Part shown: positions 50,366-57,788 of the stretch, in pieces
Layout: each line of letters starts with the position of its first letter
How positions within the stretch are numbered: position 1 is the first letter of the stretch
Assembly: GCA_023423405.1 (NCBI GenBank)
Contig: JAFAFR010000043.1
Location: forward strand, 372,001-436,000
Reading direction: 5' to 3'
DNA from: Bacteroidota bacterium
Lineage (GTDB): Bacteria; Bacteroidota; Bacteroidia; Chitinophagales; Chitinophagaceae
Length of the DNA stretch: 64,000 bases
Translations under genes and position numbers: made by a program
Notes under the pieces: model-generated
Database searches by the model: none
The model's input: only the letters and a program-made list of their open reading frames with translations
Told to the model about the DNA's origin: nothing

Positions 50366-50396
50366 TTGGAGATTGCTTCCAAATCCTTTAGTTTCG
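50366..50396 (+). promoter_or_regulatory. promoter of ACBP gene
   Basis: TTG at 50366-50368, 20 bases, then TAGTTTCG at 50389-50396, near the Bacteroidota consensus. The start site would be near 50402, 12 bases before the ATG at 50414. Confidence 0.5.
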
Positions 50397-50413
50397 CAGC
50401 AAACTTATCTCTG

Positions 50414-50668
50414 ATGGATTTACAGCAGCAGTTTGAAGAGGCCGTTGCCGACAGCAAAAGCCTGAGCGAAAAGCCCAGTAACGAAACCCTGCTGCAGTTA
50501 TATTCTCTCTACAAGCAGGCGACGGACGGTGATGTAAACGGTGATGCGCCGAACATGTTCGATTTTGTCGCCAAAGCAAAATACGAGGCCTGGACAGCAC
50601 AAAAAGGAAAATCGCAGGCCACCGCCCGCGAGGAATACATCAACCTGGTGCGCAAACTCAAAAACTAA
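50414..50668 (+). CDS. acyl-CoA-binding protein
   Basis: An 84-residue four-helix acyl-CoA-binding protein. The motif ETLLQLYSLYKQATDGDVNG, followed by MFDFVAKAKYEAWTAQKGKSQATAREEYI, matches the family very closely. It buffers long-chain acyl-CoA esters. An upstream longer frame (from 50324) lacks support; the ATG at 50414 matches the promoter position. The next gene starts 15 bases downstream. Confidence 0.95.
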   Translation: MDLQQQFEEAVADSKSLSEKPSNETLLQLYSLYKQATDGDVNGDAPNMFDFVAKAKYEAWTAQKGKSQATAREEYINLVRKLKN

Positions 50669-50682
50669 GTGCGCTTTCTGCA

Positions 50683-51813
50683 ATGCGGGTAGCCATCCTG
50701 GAGGAAAATCATTTTGAAACCGTCTACGCGCTGATTCAGCTTTTTGACAACGGTCAGAACCAATTATATCTTTTTACAGAGTCTCCCGCTGCCAGGGTGT
50801 TAAGGGAATGGCTGGGCGAAAAAAGTGAACAATTCAACTGGACCGTGCGGCTGGAAAATGAAAGTACTTATAAGTTCTGCGAAAGGATCAGTACGTGCAT
50901 CCAGCGGGAAAAAATAGCGTTGCTCTACCTCAGCACGGTTTCCCGCCACCATATTGTGTATGCGGCTTTGCTGCGCAAACACCCTTCACTTTATTCCATT
51001 TGGAATATCCATGACATCAACGAACAGTTCCGGTACAAACCGGGATGGCGCCCCCGATCGTGGCTGCGTTGGTGGGGACAAAAAAAGCTGAGAACGGCTG
51101 TCGATGCATTGAATGTGATCAGTACCTCCCTGGTGCCGGCTCTTGAGAAGGCAACGAATGGAGAAAAAAAGATACTAACCATCCCGGGTGCGGTTTGGAA
51201 CAAAACACCCCAGCAGGCGCCGGCCCTTTCTTTTTCTCAGCTTCCCCTGCGCATAGTGGTCCCAGGTTCTATTGACGAAAAAAGAAGGGATTATGAAGAA
51301 GTATTGGAACTGGCCGCGGCCTTGCCTGCCGGACTGGCAAAGATCGTTGTCCTGGGTGGTGGAAGCGATGATTACAGCAGGTCGGTTTGGGAAAAGTGTA
51401 GACAAATAGGGCCTGAAAAGCTGGAATGGTCCGAAACCGGGTTTGTTCCTGCTGCAGATTTTGAGGCGCAGCTTGCAGCCGCCCATTTTATATGGATGCC
51501 AGTAAGGATACACAGTTTTTCAAGCGCCGGCACGCCCGAGATCTATGGGACCAGCAAGGCCACCGGAAACCTGTTTGATGCCATCCGTCATGCAAAACCT
51601 TTTTTTCATCCGGCTGCCCTGATTGTTGATGAAGAGTTGTTATCGGCAGCGCATGCTTATGAAAATGTATTCCATTTGCTGGAACTGCTGCAAAATATTT
51701 CCGGCAATGCAGCTTTGTACGAGGAAATGGCGACAGGGGCACAAACGGCAGCCAGCCGTTTTACGGTTGAAGCCATCCGGGTACGGTTCCCGGAGTTATT
51801 TTCATCAGAGTAG
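50683..51813 (+). CDS. glycosyltransferase (GT-B type), unknown specificity
   Basis: A 376-residue protein with the two-domain layout of GT-B transferases. A first domain ends with LKKHPSL-like and WNIHDINEQFRY text. The second begins LRIVVPGSIDEKRRDYEEVLELA and has GGSDDYSRSVWEKCRQIG, ETGFVPAADFEAQLAAAHFIWMPV and GTSKATGNLFDAIRHAKP, a donor-binding end with a G-rich turn. Closest to GT4-like proteins, but typical E-x7-E catalytic pair is not clearly seen. Follows ACBP after 15 bases. Confidence 0.65.
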   Translation: MRVAILEENHFETVYALIQLFDNGQNQLYLFTESPAARVLREWLGEKSEQFNWTVRLENESTYKFCERISTCIQREKIALLYLSTVSRHHIVYAALLRKHPSLYSIWNIHDINEQFRYKPGWRPRSWLRWWGQKKLRTAVDALNVISTSLVPALEKATNGEKKILTIPGAVWNKTPQQAPALSFSQLPLRIVVPGSIDEKRRDYEEVLELAAALPAGLAKIVVLGGGSDDYSRSVWEKCRQIGPEKLEWSETGFVPAADFEAQLAAAHFIWMPVRIHSFSSAGTPEIYGTSKATGNLFDAIRHAKPFFHPAALIVDEELLSAAHAYENVFHLLELLQNISGNAALYEEMATGAQTAASRFTVEAIRVRFPELFSSE

Positions 51814-51815
51814 AC

Positions 51816-53690
51816 TTATTCTTTTCTCGCTTCCCGGATCAGGCTGTCTTCTTCCCAGCCCCTTTCCGCGCCCAGGTCGGGCAGGCGATTGTCATTGCGA
51901 ATGATCTTTTCCAGTTCCTCGATGAATTCGCGGGAGGTGCTGATGTATTGCCTTTCGTCGCGGATGGCCGAGAGTTGTTTCATCGTCCTTTCATCGTATT
52001 TCCTGAAAGTGAGCGCACTCCGTTGAGCGGCATAGGCCCTGAAACCCAGCATGCGTAAGGTTTCCACTCCCATGCGCAGGCTGCTGTCGAGTGTATCACG
52101 AAAAATGTGCAGCATGCCGGCATTCATCTGCTTAAAAGTGTCTTTGCGGTTGGTGGCTCTTACCATCATTTGCAAATGCGGGAAGTGTTTCTTAACGGTC
52201 TCGATCATTGCCAGTCTCTTCTCTGCATCGTTCAGGCATATCAGTAAGATGCGCGCCTCCGCGGCGCCCGCGGCTTCGAGCAGGTCGTAGCGCGATGCAT
52301 CGCCGTAATACACTTTGAAGCCCATCTGGCGCAACAGTTCCAGCCGGTCCGAATCGATATCAAGCACGGTTGTGCCAATACCGTTGGCGCGGAGGAAGCG
52401 GCAGATCGTAGTGCCGAATTCGCCAAATCCGGCAATGATCACCGGGTTCTTTTCCAGGATGGCATCGGCTTCTATTTCCTTTTCGCTGTTCCTGGAAAAC
52501 CCAGGTAATATCCATTTTTCCAGCAGCAGAAAAAGCAAGGGCGTCAGCGCCATACTAAGGGCCACGGCGGCCATCAGGATATCGGCGGTCGACTGTCCCA
52601 GTATTTTCTCCTGGCGGCTGAAGGATAAAAGCACAAAGGCAAATTCTCCCACCTGGCAAAGACCCAGGCTGAAAATGGCGTTCTGGTCGTTTCGCAGCCG
52701 GAAAATTTTTCCGAGCACCCAGCACACCAGGGCTTTGAGCAGCATGATGCCCAACACCAGTCCCACCAGCAATAAGGGCGACTGCGCCAGCAGGCCGAAA
52801 TTAATGGAAGCGCCCACCGCGATGAAGAACAAGCCCAGCAGCAATCCTTTAAAGGGTTCGATATCGCTTTCGAGCTCATGACGGTATTCGCTGTTGGCCA
52901 GCACCACGCCTCCGAGGAAGGAACCCAGCGCCGGGCTCAGTCCCACGGTGGTCATGATCACCGTAATGCCGATCACCAGCAGCAGGGTCGTAGCGGTGAA
53001 TATTTCTCTTAGCTGGGTGCCGGCGACGAGGCGCAGCAGTGGGCGCACGGCGTATCGTCCGGCAACGACAATGCCCACCACCGCGCCGAGTACGATAAGG
53101 GTCTGGATCCAGCCCGGCTGTTGTTGTACCCACCCGTTTTCAGCGGCGTGGGTGGCATGGCCTGTAGCGGCCGGCGCCAGCAGCGGAAGTATGGCCAGCA
53201 TGGGGATCACGGCAATGTCCTGGAAAAGCAGTACGGCAAAACCGGATTGCCCCGCCGGTGTTCGCAGCAGCCCTTTTTCCTGCAGGGTTTGGAGTACAAT
53301 GGCGGTGGAACTGGGCGCAGTGATCATGCCGATGGCGATGGCGGATTTCAGGTCGTCCAGGAGCATCCAGGTGATGGTGGCAATGAGCAGGAAACAAAGC
53401 AGCACCTGCAGGCCGCCCAGTCCCAGGATGGAGCGGCGCATTTTCCAAAGCAGTCCGGGCTCCAGTTCCAGGCCGATCACGAAGAGCATCATCACCACGC
53501 CGAACTCGGCCACGTGCATGATGTCGGCGCCTTTTTGTCCTACGAGGTTCAATAGGGCCGGACCGATCACAATACCTGCAACCAGGTAACCCAGTACGGA
53601 GCCGAGCCCGGCCTTCTTCGCCAGCGGCACCAGGATAACAGCAGCGCCGAGGTAAACCAGGGCCTGAAATAAAAAAGTTTGCTGATCCAT
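51816..53690 (-). CDS. KefB/KefC-type cation:proton antiporter (CPA2) with RCK domain
   Basis: A 624-residue protein. About twelve membrane helices form the Na+/H+ exchanger fold (FLFQALVYLGAAVILVPLAKKAG, VLGYLVAGIVIGPALLN, the Asp-like loop region FVIGLELEPGLLW). A cytoplasmic TrkA/RCK domain starts at about 410: VIIAGFGEFGTTICRFLRANG and VYYGDASRYDLLEAAGA. It would be a K+/H+ antiporter, gated by nucleotides or thiols. ATG at 53690 was chosen over a longer frame. The KefF-like gene ends 11 bases upstream, so they form a pair. Confidence 0.92.
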   Translation of the reverse strand: MDQQTFLFQALVYLGAAVILVPLAKKAGLGSVLGYLVAGIVIGPALLNLVGQKGADIMHVAEFGVVMMLFVIGLELEPGLLWKMRRSILGLGGLQVLLCFLLIATITWMLLDDLKSAIAIGMITAPSSTAIVLQTLQEKGLLRTPAGQSGFAVLLFQDIAVIPMLAILPLLAPAATGHATHAAENGWVQQQPGWIQTLIVLGAVVGIVVAGRYAVRPLLRLVAGTQLREIFTATTLLLVIGITVIMTTVGLSPALGSFLGGVVLANSEYRHELESDIEPFKGLLLGLFFIAVGASINFGLLAQSPLLLVGLVLGIMLLKALVCWVLGKIFRLRNDQNAIFSLGLCQVGEFAFVLLSFSRQEKILGQSTADILMAAVALSMALTPLLFLLLEKWILPGFSRNSEKEIEADAILEKNPVIIAGFGEFGTTICRFLRANGIGTTVLDIDSDRLELLRQMGFKVYYGDASRYDLLEAAGAAEARILLICLNDAEKRLAMIETVKKHFPHLQMMVRATNRKDTFKQMNAGMLHIFRDTLDSSLRMGVETLRMLGFRAYAAQRSALTFRKYDERTMKQLSAIRDERQYISTSREFIEELEKIIRNDNRLPDLGAERGWEEDSLIREARKE

Positions 53691-53700
53691 AACAGTATGA

Positions 53701-54237
53701 TTAGACAGTTTGGCTGAGCGTGAGCAGCCAGTTCCTGAATTTGATGGCTTCTTCCCGGATCTCGGTTTCCTGCAGGTTATGGGTGCCAAAAACAACAAAG
53801 GGATCGCCGTATTCCATATGACAGAGCCGGGCAGTTTGGTGAAAAGGCACCAGGAATTCATCAAGGGTCCTGCCATGCCTGCCTTCGGATGAATAAGCGC
53901 TGCTGCTGGCGCCACAACTGATGGCGTTGAACAGGGTTTTGCCGCGAAGCGCCTGCCCGCCGGCGCCATAGGCCCACCCGTGTTCCAGCACCAGGTCCAT
54001 CCATTGTTTCAGGATGGCCGGAACGCCGTACCAGTAAAAGGGATGCTGCAAAACTATACAATCGTATTGCAGGAGCAGTTGCTGTTCTTTTTCAATGTCG
54101 ATCAGGAAATCGGGATACAATTCGTAGAGGTCGTGCAACCGGATGTTTTCCTGTTGCGGTATATGGCGGAGCAATTGTTTGTGAACCCTTGATTTTTCCA
54201 GGGCGGGATGGGCAAAAAGAAGTAAGATCCTGGCCAT
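53701..54237 (-). CDS. NAD(P)H quinone reductase, KefF-like
   Basis: A 178-residue flavodoxin-fold oxidoreductase. Motifs: LLFAHPALEKSRVHKQLL near the N terminus, HPFYWYGVPAILKQWMDLVLEHGWAYG (substrate and FMN contacts), and ISCGASSSAYSS (phosphate loop). Enterobacterial KefF is the ancillary activator of KefC and reduces quinones; here it is immediately followed by the KefC-like gene (11-base gap), the same pairing. The hemerythrin gene is 16 bases upstream. Confidence 0.9.
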   Translation of the reverse strand: MARILLLFAHPALEKSRVHKQLLRHIPQQENIRLHDLYELYPDFLIDIEKEQQLLLQYDCIVLQHPFYWYGVPAILKQWMDLVLEHGWAYGAGGQALRGKTLFNAISCGASSSAYSSEGRHGRTLDEFLVPFHQTARLCHMEYGDPFVVFGTHNLQETEIREEAIKFRNWLLTLSQTV

Positions 54238-54252
54238 GCGGGAATTTACAAA

Positions 54253-54720
54253 CTATTCCCAGAAGTGTACGGGATAGCTGTTGCAAACCGGTTCGGTTTG
54301 GTTTTCTTCAATGTGCAGTTGTGCCAGTTTATTGGCGGGAATGAAGGACTGCATTTCCTGGAACACGATCCTTTCTTCGTAACGGATGTGTTTTTCCAAT
54401 AGATCAGCCAGGTTAGATAAGAGCCGTTCGTGGTTGCCTTCCATTTGCAGGTGCGCCACACTGTTGCGCAACAGTTCATGGTCGCGCAGGATGGTGTCGG
54501 CAAATGGTTTTCCGGAAGGGCTCGACTGCAGCAGGGGCACGATGGTAGCTTCTTCTGCCACCATGTGCGGAAGGATATCCTGCGCCCAGCTTTGCCGGAA
54601 AAAATCGATGACAGTGGCAAGGGGCGCCTGCCTGCTGAGGCCCTTACGCACCAGCAGGCAGGTCATTAATGCAGCTTTGTGCTGCCGGGACAATGGTTGT
54701 AATGATTCCGCCCTTTGCAT
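54253..54720 (-). CDS. hemerythrin-like protein
   Basis: A 155-residue four-helix protein with the diiron-binding His/Glu pattern: LSRQHKAALMTCLLV (first His), LPHMVAEEATIVP, LRDHELLRNSV and EKHIRYEERIVF. It binds O2 or senses redox/NO. It leads into kefF and kefC, so the three may form an oxidative or electrophile-stress unit. tpiA lies just upstream (5 bases) on the same strand. Confidence 0.92.
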   Translation of the reverse strand: MQRAESLQPLSRQHKAALMTCLLVRKGLSRQAPLATVIDFFRQSWAQDILPHMVAEEATIVPLLQSSPSGKPFADTILRDHELLRNSVAHLQMEGNHERLLSNLADLLEKHIRYEERIVFQEMQSFIPANKLAQLHIEENQTEPVCNSYPVHFWE

Positions 54721-54725
54721 AATGA

Positions 54726-55487
54726 CTATTTTAAGGATGCTATGATCTGCACGAACTCTTCGGGCACCAGCGAAGCACCACCTACCAGTCCGCCATCTAC
54801 ATCTTCCCCTGCAAAAATCTCACCGGCATTGGCTCCTTTTACACTGCCTCCATACAGAATGGGAACCTGGTCTGCCGTTGCCTCACCGTATTGACCGACA
54901 ATGGTTTTACGGATGAATGCATGCATTTCCTGTGCCTGGGCGGCGGAAGCTGTTTTACCGGTTCCGATGGCCCAGATGGGTTCATAAGCGACGACAATTT
55001 TTACCATCTGTTCGGCAGGCAGGTGAAAAAGCGATTCTTTCAACTGCGTGGCTACCCATTCGTTCTGCTGTCCTGCTTCCCGTACCGACAGCGCTTCGCC
55101 GCAGCAGAAAATGGGTGTAATCCCCATATCGAGCAGAAGGTCGGTTTTGGTTGCGAGCTGGGCATTGGTTTCAGAAAAATACTCCCTTCTTTCGCTGTGA
55201 CCGATGATGCAATAACCGATCCCGATGGACTGCAGCATTTCAGCCGACACCTCACCGGTATAAGCACCCGATTTTTTGTAGTAGCAATTTTGTGCAGCAA
55301 CAAAAACGTTCTTTTCATGGGCTACTTCGCTTTTCGCCATGATCAGGTAGGGAAAGGGCACGGCAAAAACCACCTGCTGGTGTTCTGCGAGTGCGGGTTT
55401 GGATTTTAAAATCTCGTCCAGTAGTTTTTCTCCCTGCTGATAGGTGCAATTCATCTTCCAGTTGGCTGCAGCGATTTGCTTTCTCAT
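54726..55487 (-). CDS. tpiA: triosephosphate isomerase
   Basis: A 253-residue TIM-barrel glycolytic enzyme. ANWKMN (Asn, Lys of substrate site), the acid-base His in IIGHSERRE, the catalytic Glu in VVAYEPIWAIGTGKTA and the phosphate loop YGGSVKGANA are all present. Length normal. 17 bases downstream of the GlmU-like gene on the same strand. Confidence 0.98.
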   Translation of the reverse strand: MRKQIAAANWKMNCTYQQGEKLLDEILKSKPALAEHQQVVFAVPFPYLIMAKSEVAHEKNVFVAAQNCYYKKSGAYTGEVSAEMLQSIGIGYCIIGHSERREYFSETNAQLATKTDLLLDMGITPIFCCGEALSVREAGQQNEWVATQLKESLFHLPAEQMVKIVVAYEPIWAIGTGKTASAAQAQEMHAFIRKTIVGQYGEATADQVPILYGGSVKGANAGEIFAGEDVDGGLVGGASLVPEEFVQIIASLK

Positions 55488-55504
55488 TTCGATTTGGTGT
55501 TGAA

Positions 55505-56692
55505 TTAATAATTGTCGTAAATGTATTTAAGGATGTTTTCTTCGCGGGAATCGAGCTCTGCGCCTTTCAGTTTTTTCCAGTTCCGGATATCGCGAAGCGA
55601 TTTGTCAAAATCGTATTTCCGTATGCCTTCGGCGCCCCAGGAAAAATTCGGTATGTATTTGGGCAGAAGGCCGTTTCCGAAAACGCTGGAGGAAACGCCC
55701 ACCACGGTGCCGGTATTAAACGAAGTATTGATGGCGGCGCGGCTGTAATCGCCCATGAGCAACCCGCATTTCATGCCGGCTATGCCTTTGCCGCCGGCGC
55801 TCGCAGGGTGGTATACAAAAACCTGCCCGGCATTGTTTTTTACATTGCTGGAAGAAGTGCCTGCGCCGAGGTTGCACCACTCGCCTATTACGGTATCGCC
55901 CAGGTAGCCGTCGTGCGCTTTGTTGGTATAGCCCATGAGCACGGAGTTCTTGATCTCACCGCCGGCCACGCAGTGCGGACCTATGCTGGTGGCGCCATAG
56001 AGGCGACTGCCCATTTTCACCACGGCTTTTTCGCCCACGGCCAGTGAACCCCGGATGCAGGTTCCTTCCATGACCAGGGCATCGCGACCAATATAAACCG
56101 GGCCAGACTGCGTGTTAACAATGCAATGTTCCATAACGGCGCCTTCTTCCAGGAATACGGGATGACTGCCCAGGATCCTGTTCGTGTCAGAAACAGGTTG
56201 GGAATTCCTGCCCTGTGTCAGCAGCTCCATATCGAGGCGGATGGCGCGGTCGTTCAACTGGAAAATATCCCAGGGAAATTGCAGGTGATGAATGGCTTCG
56301 GAATAATCCAGCATTTTGTCCACCTTGATCTGGTGCAGACCAATTACCTGCTCCGTAGTGAAACAGAGGGCAATGGCGCCGGTTTGCGGATGAACGAGCA
56401 ATTCTCCCGGCTGCAGTTTTCTGACGGCATCGGAGAGCCCGGCATCGGGCAGGATGTTCGCATGCACCAGGAGGTAGCGGCCTTCCTGCATGGAAGGTTC
56501 CACCCGCAGCGACCGGTCCGATTCTTTGTAATCGCCTTCCCATTTGTCGAAGGAAGGCAATTGCAGGAAGCGCTCCCATTTTTCGCGAATGGTAAGGATG
56601 CCGATCCTGATGTCCTGCATCCGTCGTGTAAGCGTGAAGGGAAACAAATTTTCCGGGTGGCAATATTCTTCGGAAAACAAGATGCATTGCAT
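55505..56692 (-). CDS. alternative GlmU-type bifunctional protein
   Basis: A 395-residue protein recognised as the alternate bacterial GlmU family found in Bacteroidota. Its N-terminal part has a degenerate nucleotidyltransferase start: the usual GxGTRM is replaced by FPFTLTRRMQDIRIGI. The second half is a left-handed beta-helix of hexapeptide repeats (GPVYIGRDALVMEGTCIRG, HKAHDGYLGDTVIG) as in GlmU acetyltransferases. It is thought to make UDP-GlcNAc. Placement before tpiA is a recurrent Bacteroidota arrangement in my recollection. Confidence 0.88.
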   Translation of the reverse strand: MQCILFSEEYCHPENLFPFTLTRRMQDIRIGILTIREKWERFLQLPSFDKWEGDYKESDRSLRVEPSMQEGRYLLVHANILPDAGLSDAVRKLQPGELLVHPQTGAIALCFTTEQVIGLHQIKVDKMLDYSEAIHHLQFPWDIFQLNDRAIRLDMELLTQGRNSQPVSDTNRILGSHPVFLEEGAVMEHCIVNTQSGPVYIGRDALVMEGTCIRGSLAVGEKAVVKMGSRLYGATSIGPHCVAGGEIKNSVLMGYTNKAHDGYLGDTVIGEWCNLGAGTSSSNVKNNAGQVFVYHPASAGGKGIAGMKCGLLMGDYSRAAINTSFNTGTVVGVSSSVFGNGLLPKYIPNFSWGAEGIRKYDFDKSLRDIRNWKKLKGAELDSREENILKYIYDNY

Positions 56693-56705
56693 GCCCTAAA
56701 GCTAA

Positions 56706-56738
56706 TAAAAAAACCGGTCGGAAGGCCCGGCCGGTTTG
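56706..56738 (-). terminator. terminator after rpmE2
   Basis: AAACCGG (56711-56717) pairs with CCGGTTT (56731-56737). On the minus strand the stem is followed by an extended T run. It ends the L31 transcript 21 bases after the stop. Confidence 0.8.
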
Positions 56739-56758
56739 TAAGATCTGCGAACAGCAAA

Positions 56759-57007
56759 TTATTTCTTCGCGTATTTCTTTTTGAATTTGTCGATGCGTCC
56801 TGCTGTATCGAGCATCACATTCTTTCCGGTAAAGAAAGGGTGCGACGTGTTGGAAATTTCGAGTTTTACCAGCGGATACTCATTACCGTCTTCCCACTGA
56901 ATGGTCTCTTTGGTATTGGCAGTAGATTTGCTGAGAAAAGCAATACCGTTGCTCATGTCCTTGAAAACAACAAAACGGTAGCTTTGCGGATGGATACCTT
57001 GCTTCAT
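56759..57007 (-). CDS. rpmE2: 50S ribosomal protein L31, type B
   Basis: An 82-residue L31 protein. The opening MKQGIHPQSYRFVVFKDM and HPFFTGKNVMLDTAGRIDKFKKKY are typical. The zinc-binding Cys pairs are absent, marking the C-minus paralogue. In some bacteria C-minus L31 replaces the zinc form when zinc is scarce. It is preceded by a 5' leader with a hairpin. Confidence 0.97.
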   Translation of the reverse strand: MKQGIHPQSYRFVVFKDMSNGIAFLSKSTANTKETIQWEDGNEYPLVKLEISNTSHPFFTGKNVMLDTAGRIDKFKKKYAKK

Positions 57008-57025
57008 ATAATCTGTTTTAAGGTC

Positions 57026-57069
57026 GTACGGATTTGGCCGTACTGTTTATAATTGGAAGCGCAAAATTA
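57026..57069 (-). promoter_or_regulatory. rpmE2 promoter and leader hairpin
   Basis: TAATTTTG on the minus strand at 57069-57062 is a perfect TAnnTTTG -7 box. Downstream, GTACGG (57026-57031) pairs with CCGTAC (57038-57043) in the roughly 48-base leader. A leader hairpin ahead of a ribosomal protein gene is compatible with autoregulation by L31, but that is inference. Confidence 0.5.
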
Positions 57070-57133
57070 GCGTATTTTTCCTTTCCTCCGCTAAAAATCA
57101 GTAAACAAATTTTGTTACTTAACTAGCTGGTTA

Positions 57134-57628
57134 TCAGCTTTTCATATTCACGTACTGGAAAGGAATAGCCATTCCCCAGGTTTTGCTGGCCTGGATCACC
57201 GCCTGCAGGTCGTCGATTTTCTTGGCCGTTACCCGCACCATATCGTCCATAATGGCGACCTGCACCTTGAGCCCCGCGTCCTTGATGTGCTTCACCACTT
57301 TTTTGGCGTCGTCCTGCTTGAGCCCGTTGCGGACGGGAATCTCTTTTTTCCACATCTTACCGCTCTGAAATCCTTTTTTGGCTTCCAGGTCGTAAATGCT
57401 GGCTTCCAGCCCCTGCTTCATGCTGCGGCTGATGAGTACATCCAGCACCTGGTTGTATTTCATTTCGCTTTCCGTTTCGATGGTAAGGAGGTAGTCTTTT
57501 TTATTAAGGTCGATGTTTACCGGCGAGTCCTTGAAGTCAAAACGGTTGGTGATCTCTTTGCGGACCGTGTTCACGGCATTGTCAAGGGTCTGCAGATCTA
57601 CTTTACTGACAAGATCAAATGATGGCAT
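57134..57628 (-). CDS. yajQ: YajQ family nucleotide-binding protein
   Basis: The 164-residue protein matches YajQ: the start MPSFDLVSKVDLQTLDNAVN, the VNTVRKEITNRFDFKDSPV strand and the C-terminal DLQAVIQASKTWGMAIPFQY. YajQ proteins bind nucleic acids and, in some bacteria, cyclic di-GMP. It stands alone: the rpmE2 leader lies downstream. Confidence 0.95.
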   Translation of the reverse strand: MPSFDLVSKVDLQTLDNAVNTVRKEITNRFDFKDSPVNIDLNKKDYLLTIETESEMKYNQVLDVLISRSMKQGLEASIYDLEAKKGFQSGKMWKKEIPVRNGLKQDDAKKVVKHIKDAGLKVQVAIMDDMVRVTAKKIDDLQAVIQASKTWGMAIPFQYVNMKS

Positions 57629-57656
57629 AATCAGGAATTGTTCTGCAAAAATAGGA

Positions 57657-57756
57657 ATCGTCCTGTAGAAACAGGACGATCTAACCTTAAACTAACACTC
57701 ATAGAGAAAAATATAGGGAGGTTCCCAGCAACAAGCCGGGATCGCGTGGTCCCGGC
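57657..57756. other. two strong hairpins between receptor gene and yajQ
   Basis: A perfect 10-bp stem ATCGTCCTGT (57657-57666) with ACAGGACGAT (57671-57680) and a 4-base loop, and a second stem GCCGGGA (57735-57741) with TCCCGGC (57750-57756). Neither has a long T tail, though the first is followed on the minus strand by a short T run. They probably act together as terminator or RNA processing elements for the receptor gene. Confidence 0.5.
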
Positions 57757-57788
57757 CTGTTTCGGATAAGGTTAATGGTTAATGACAA

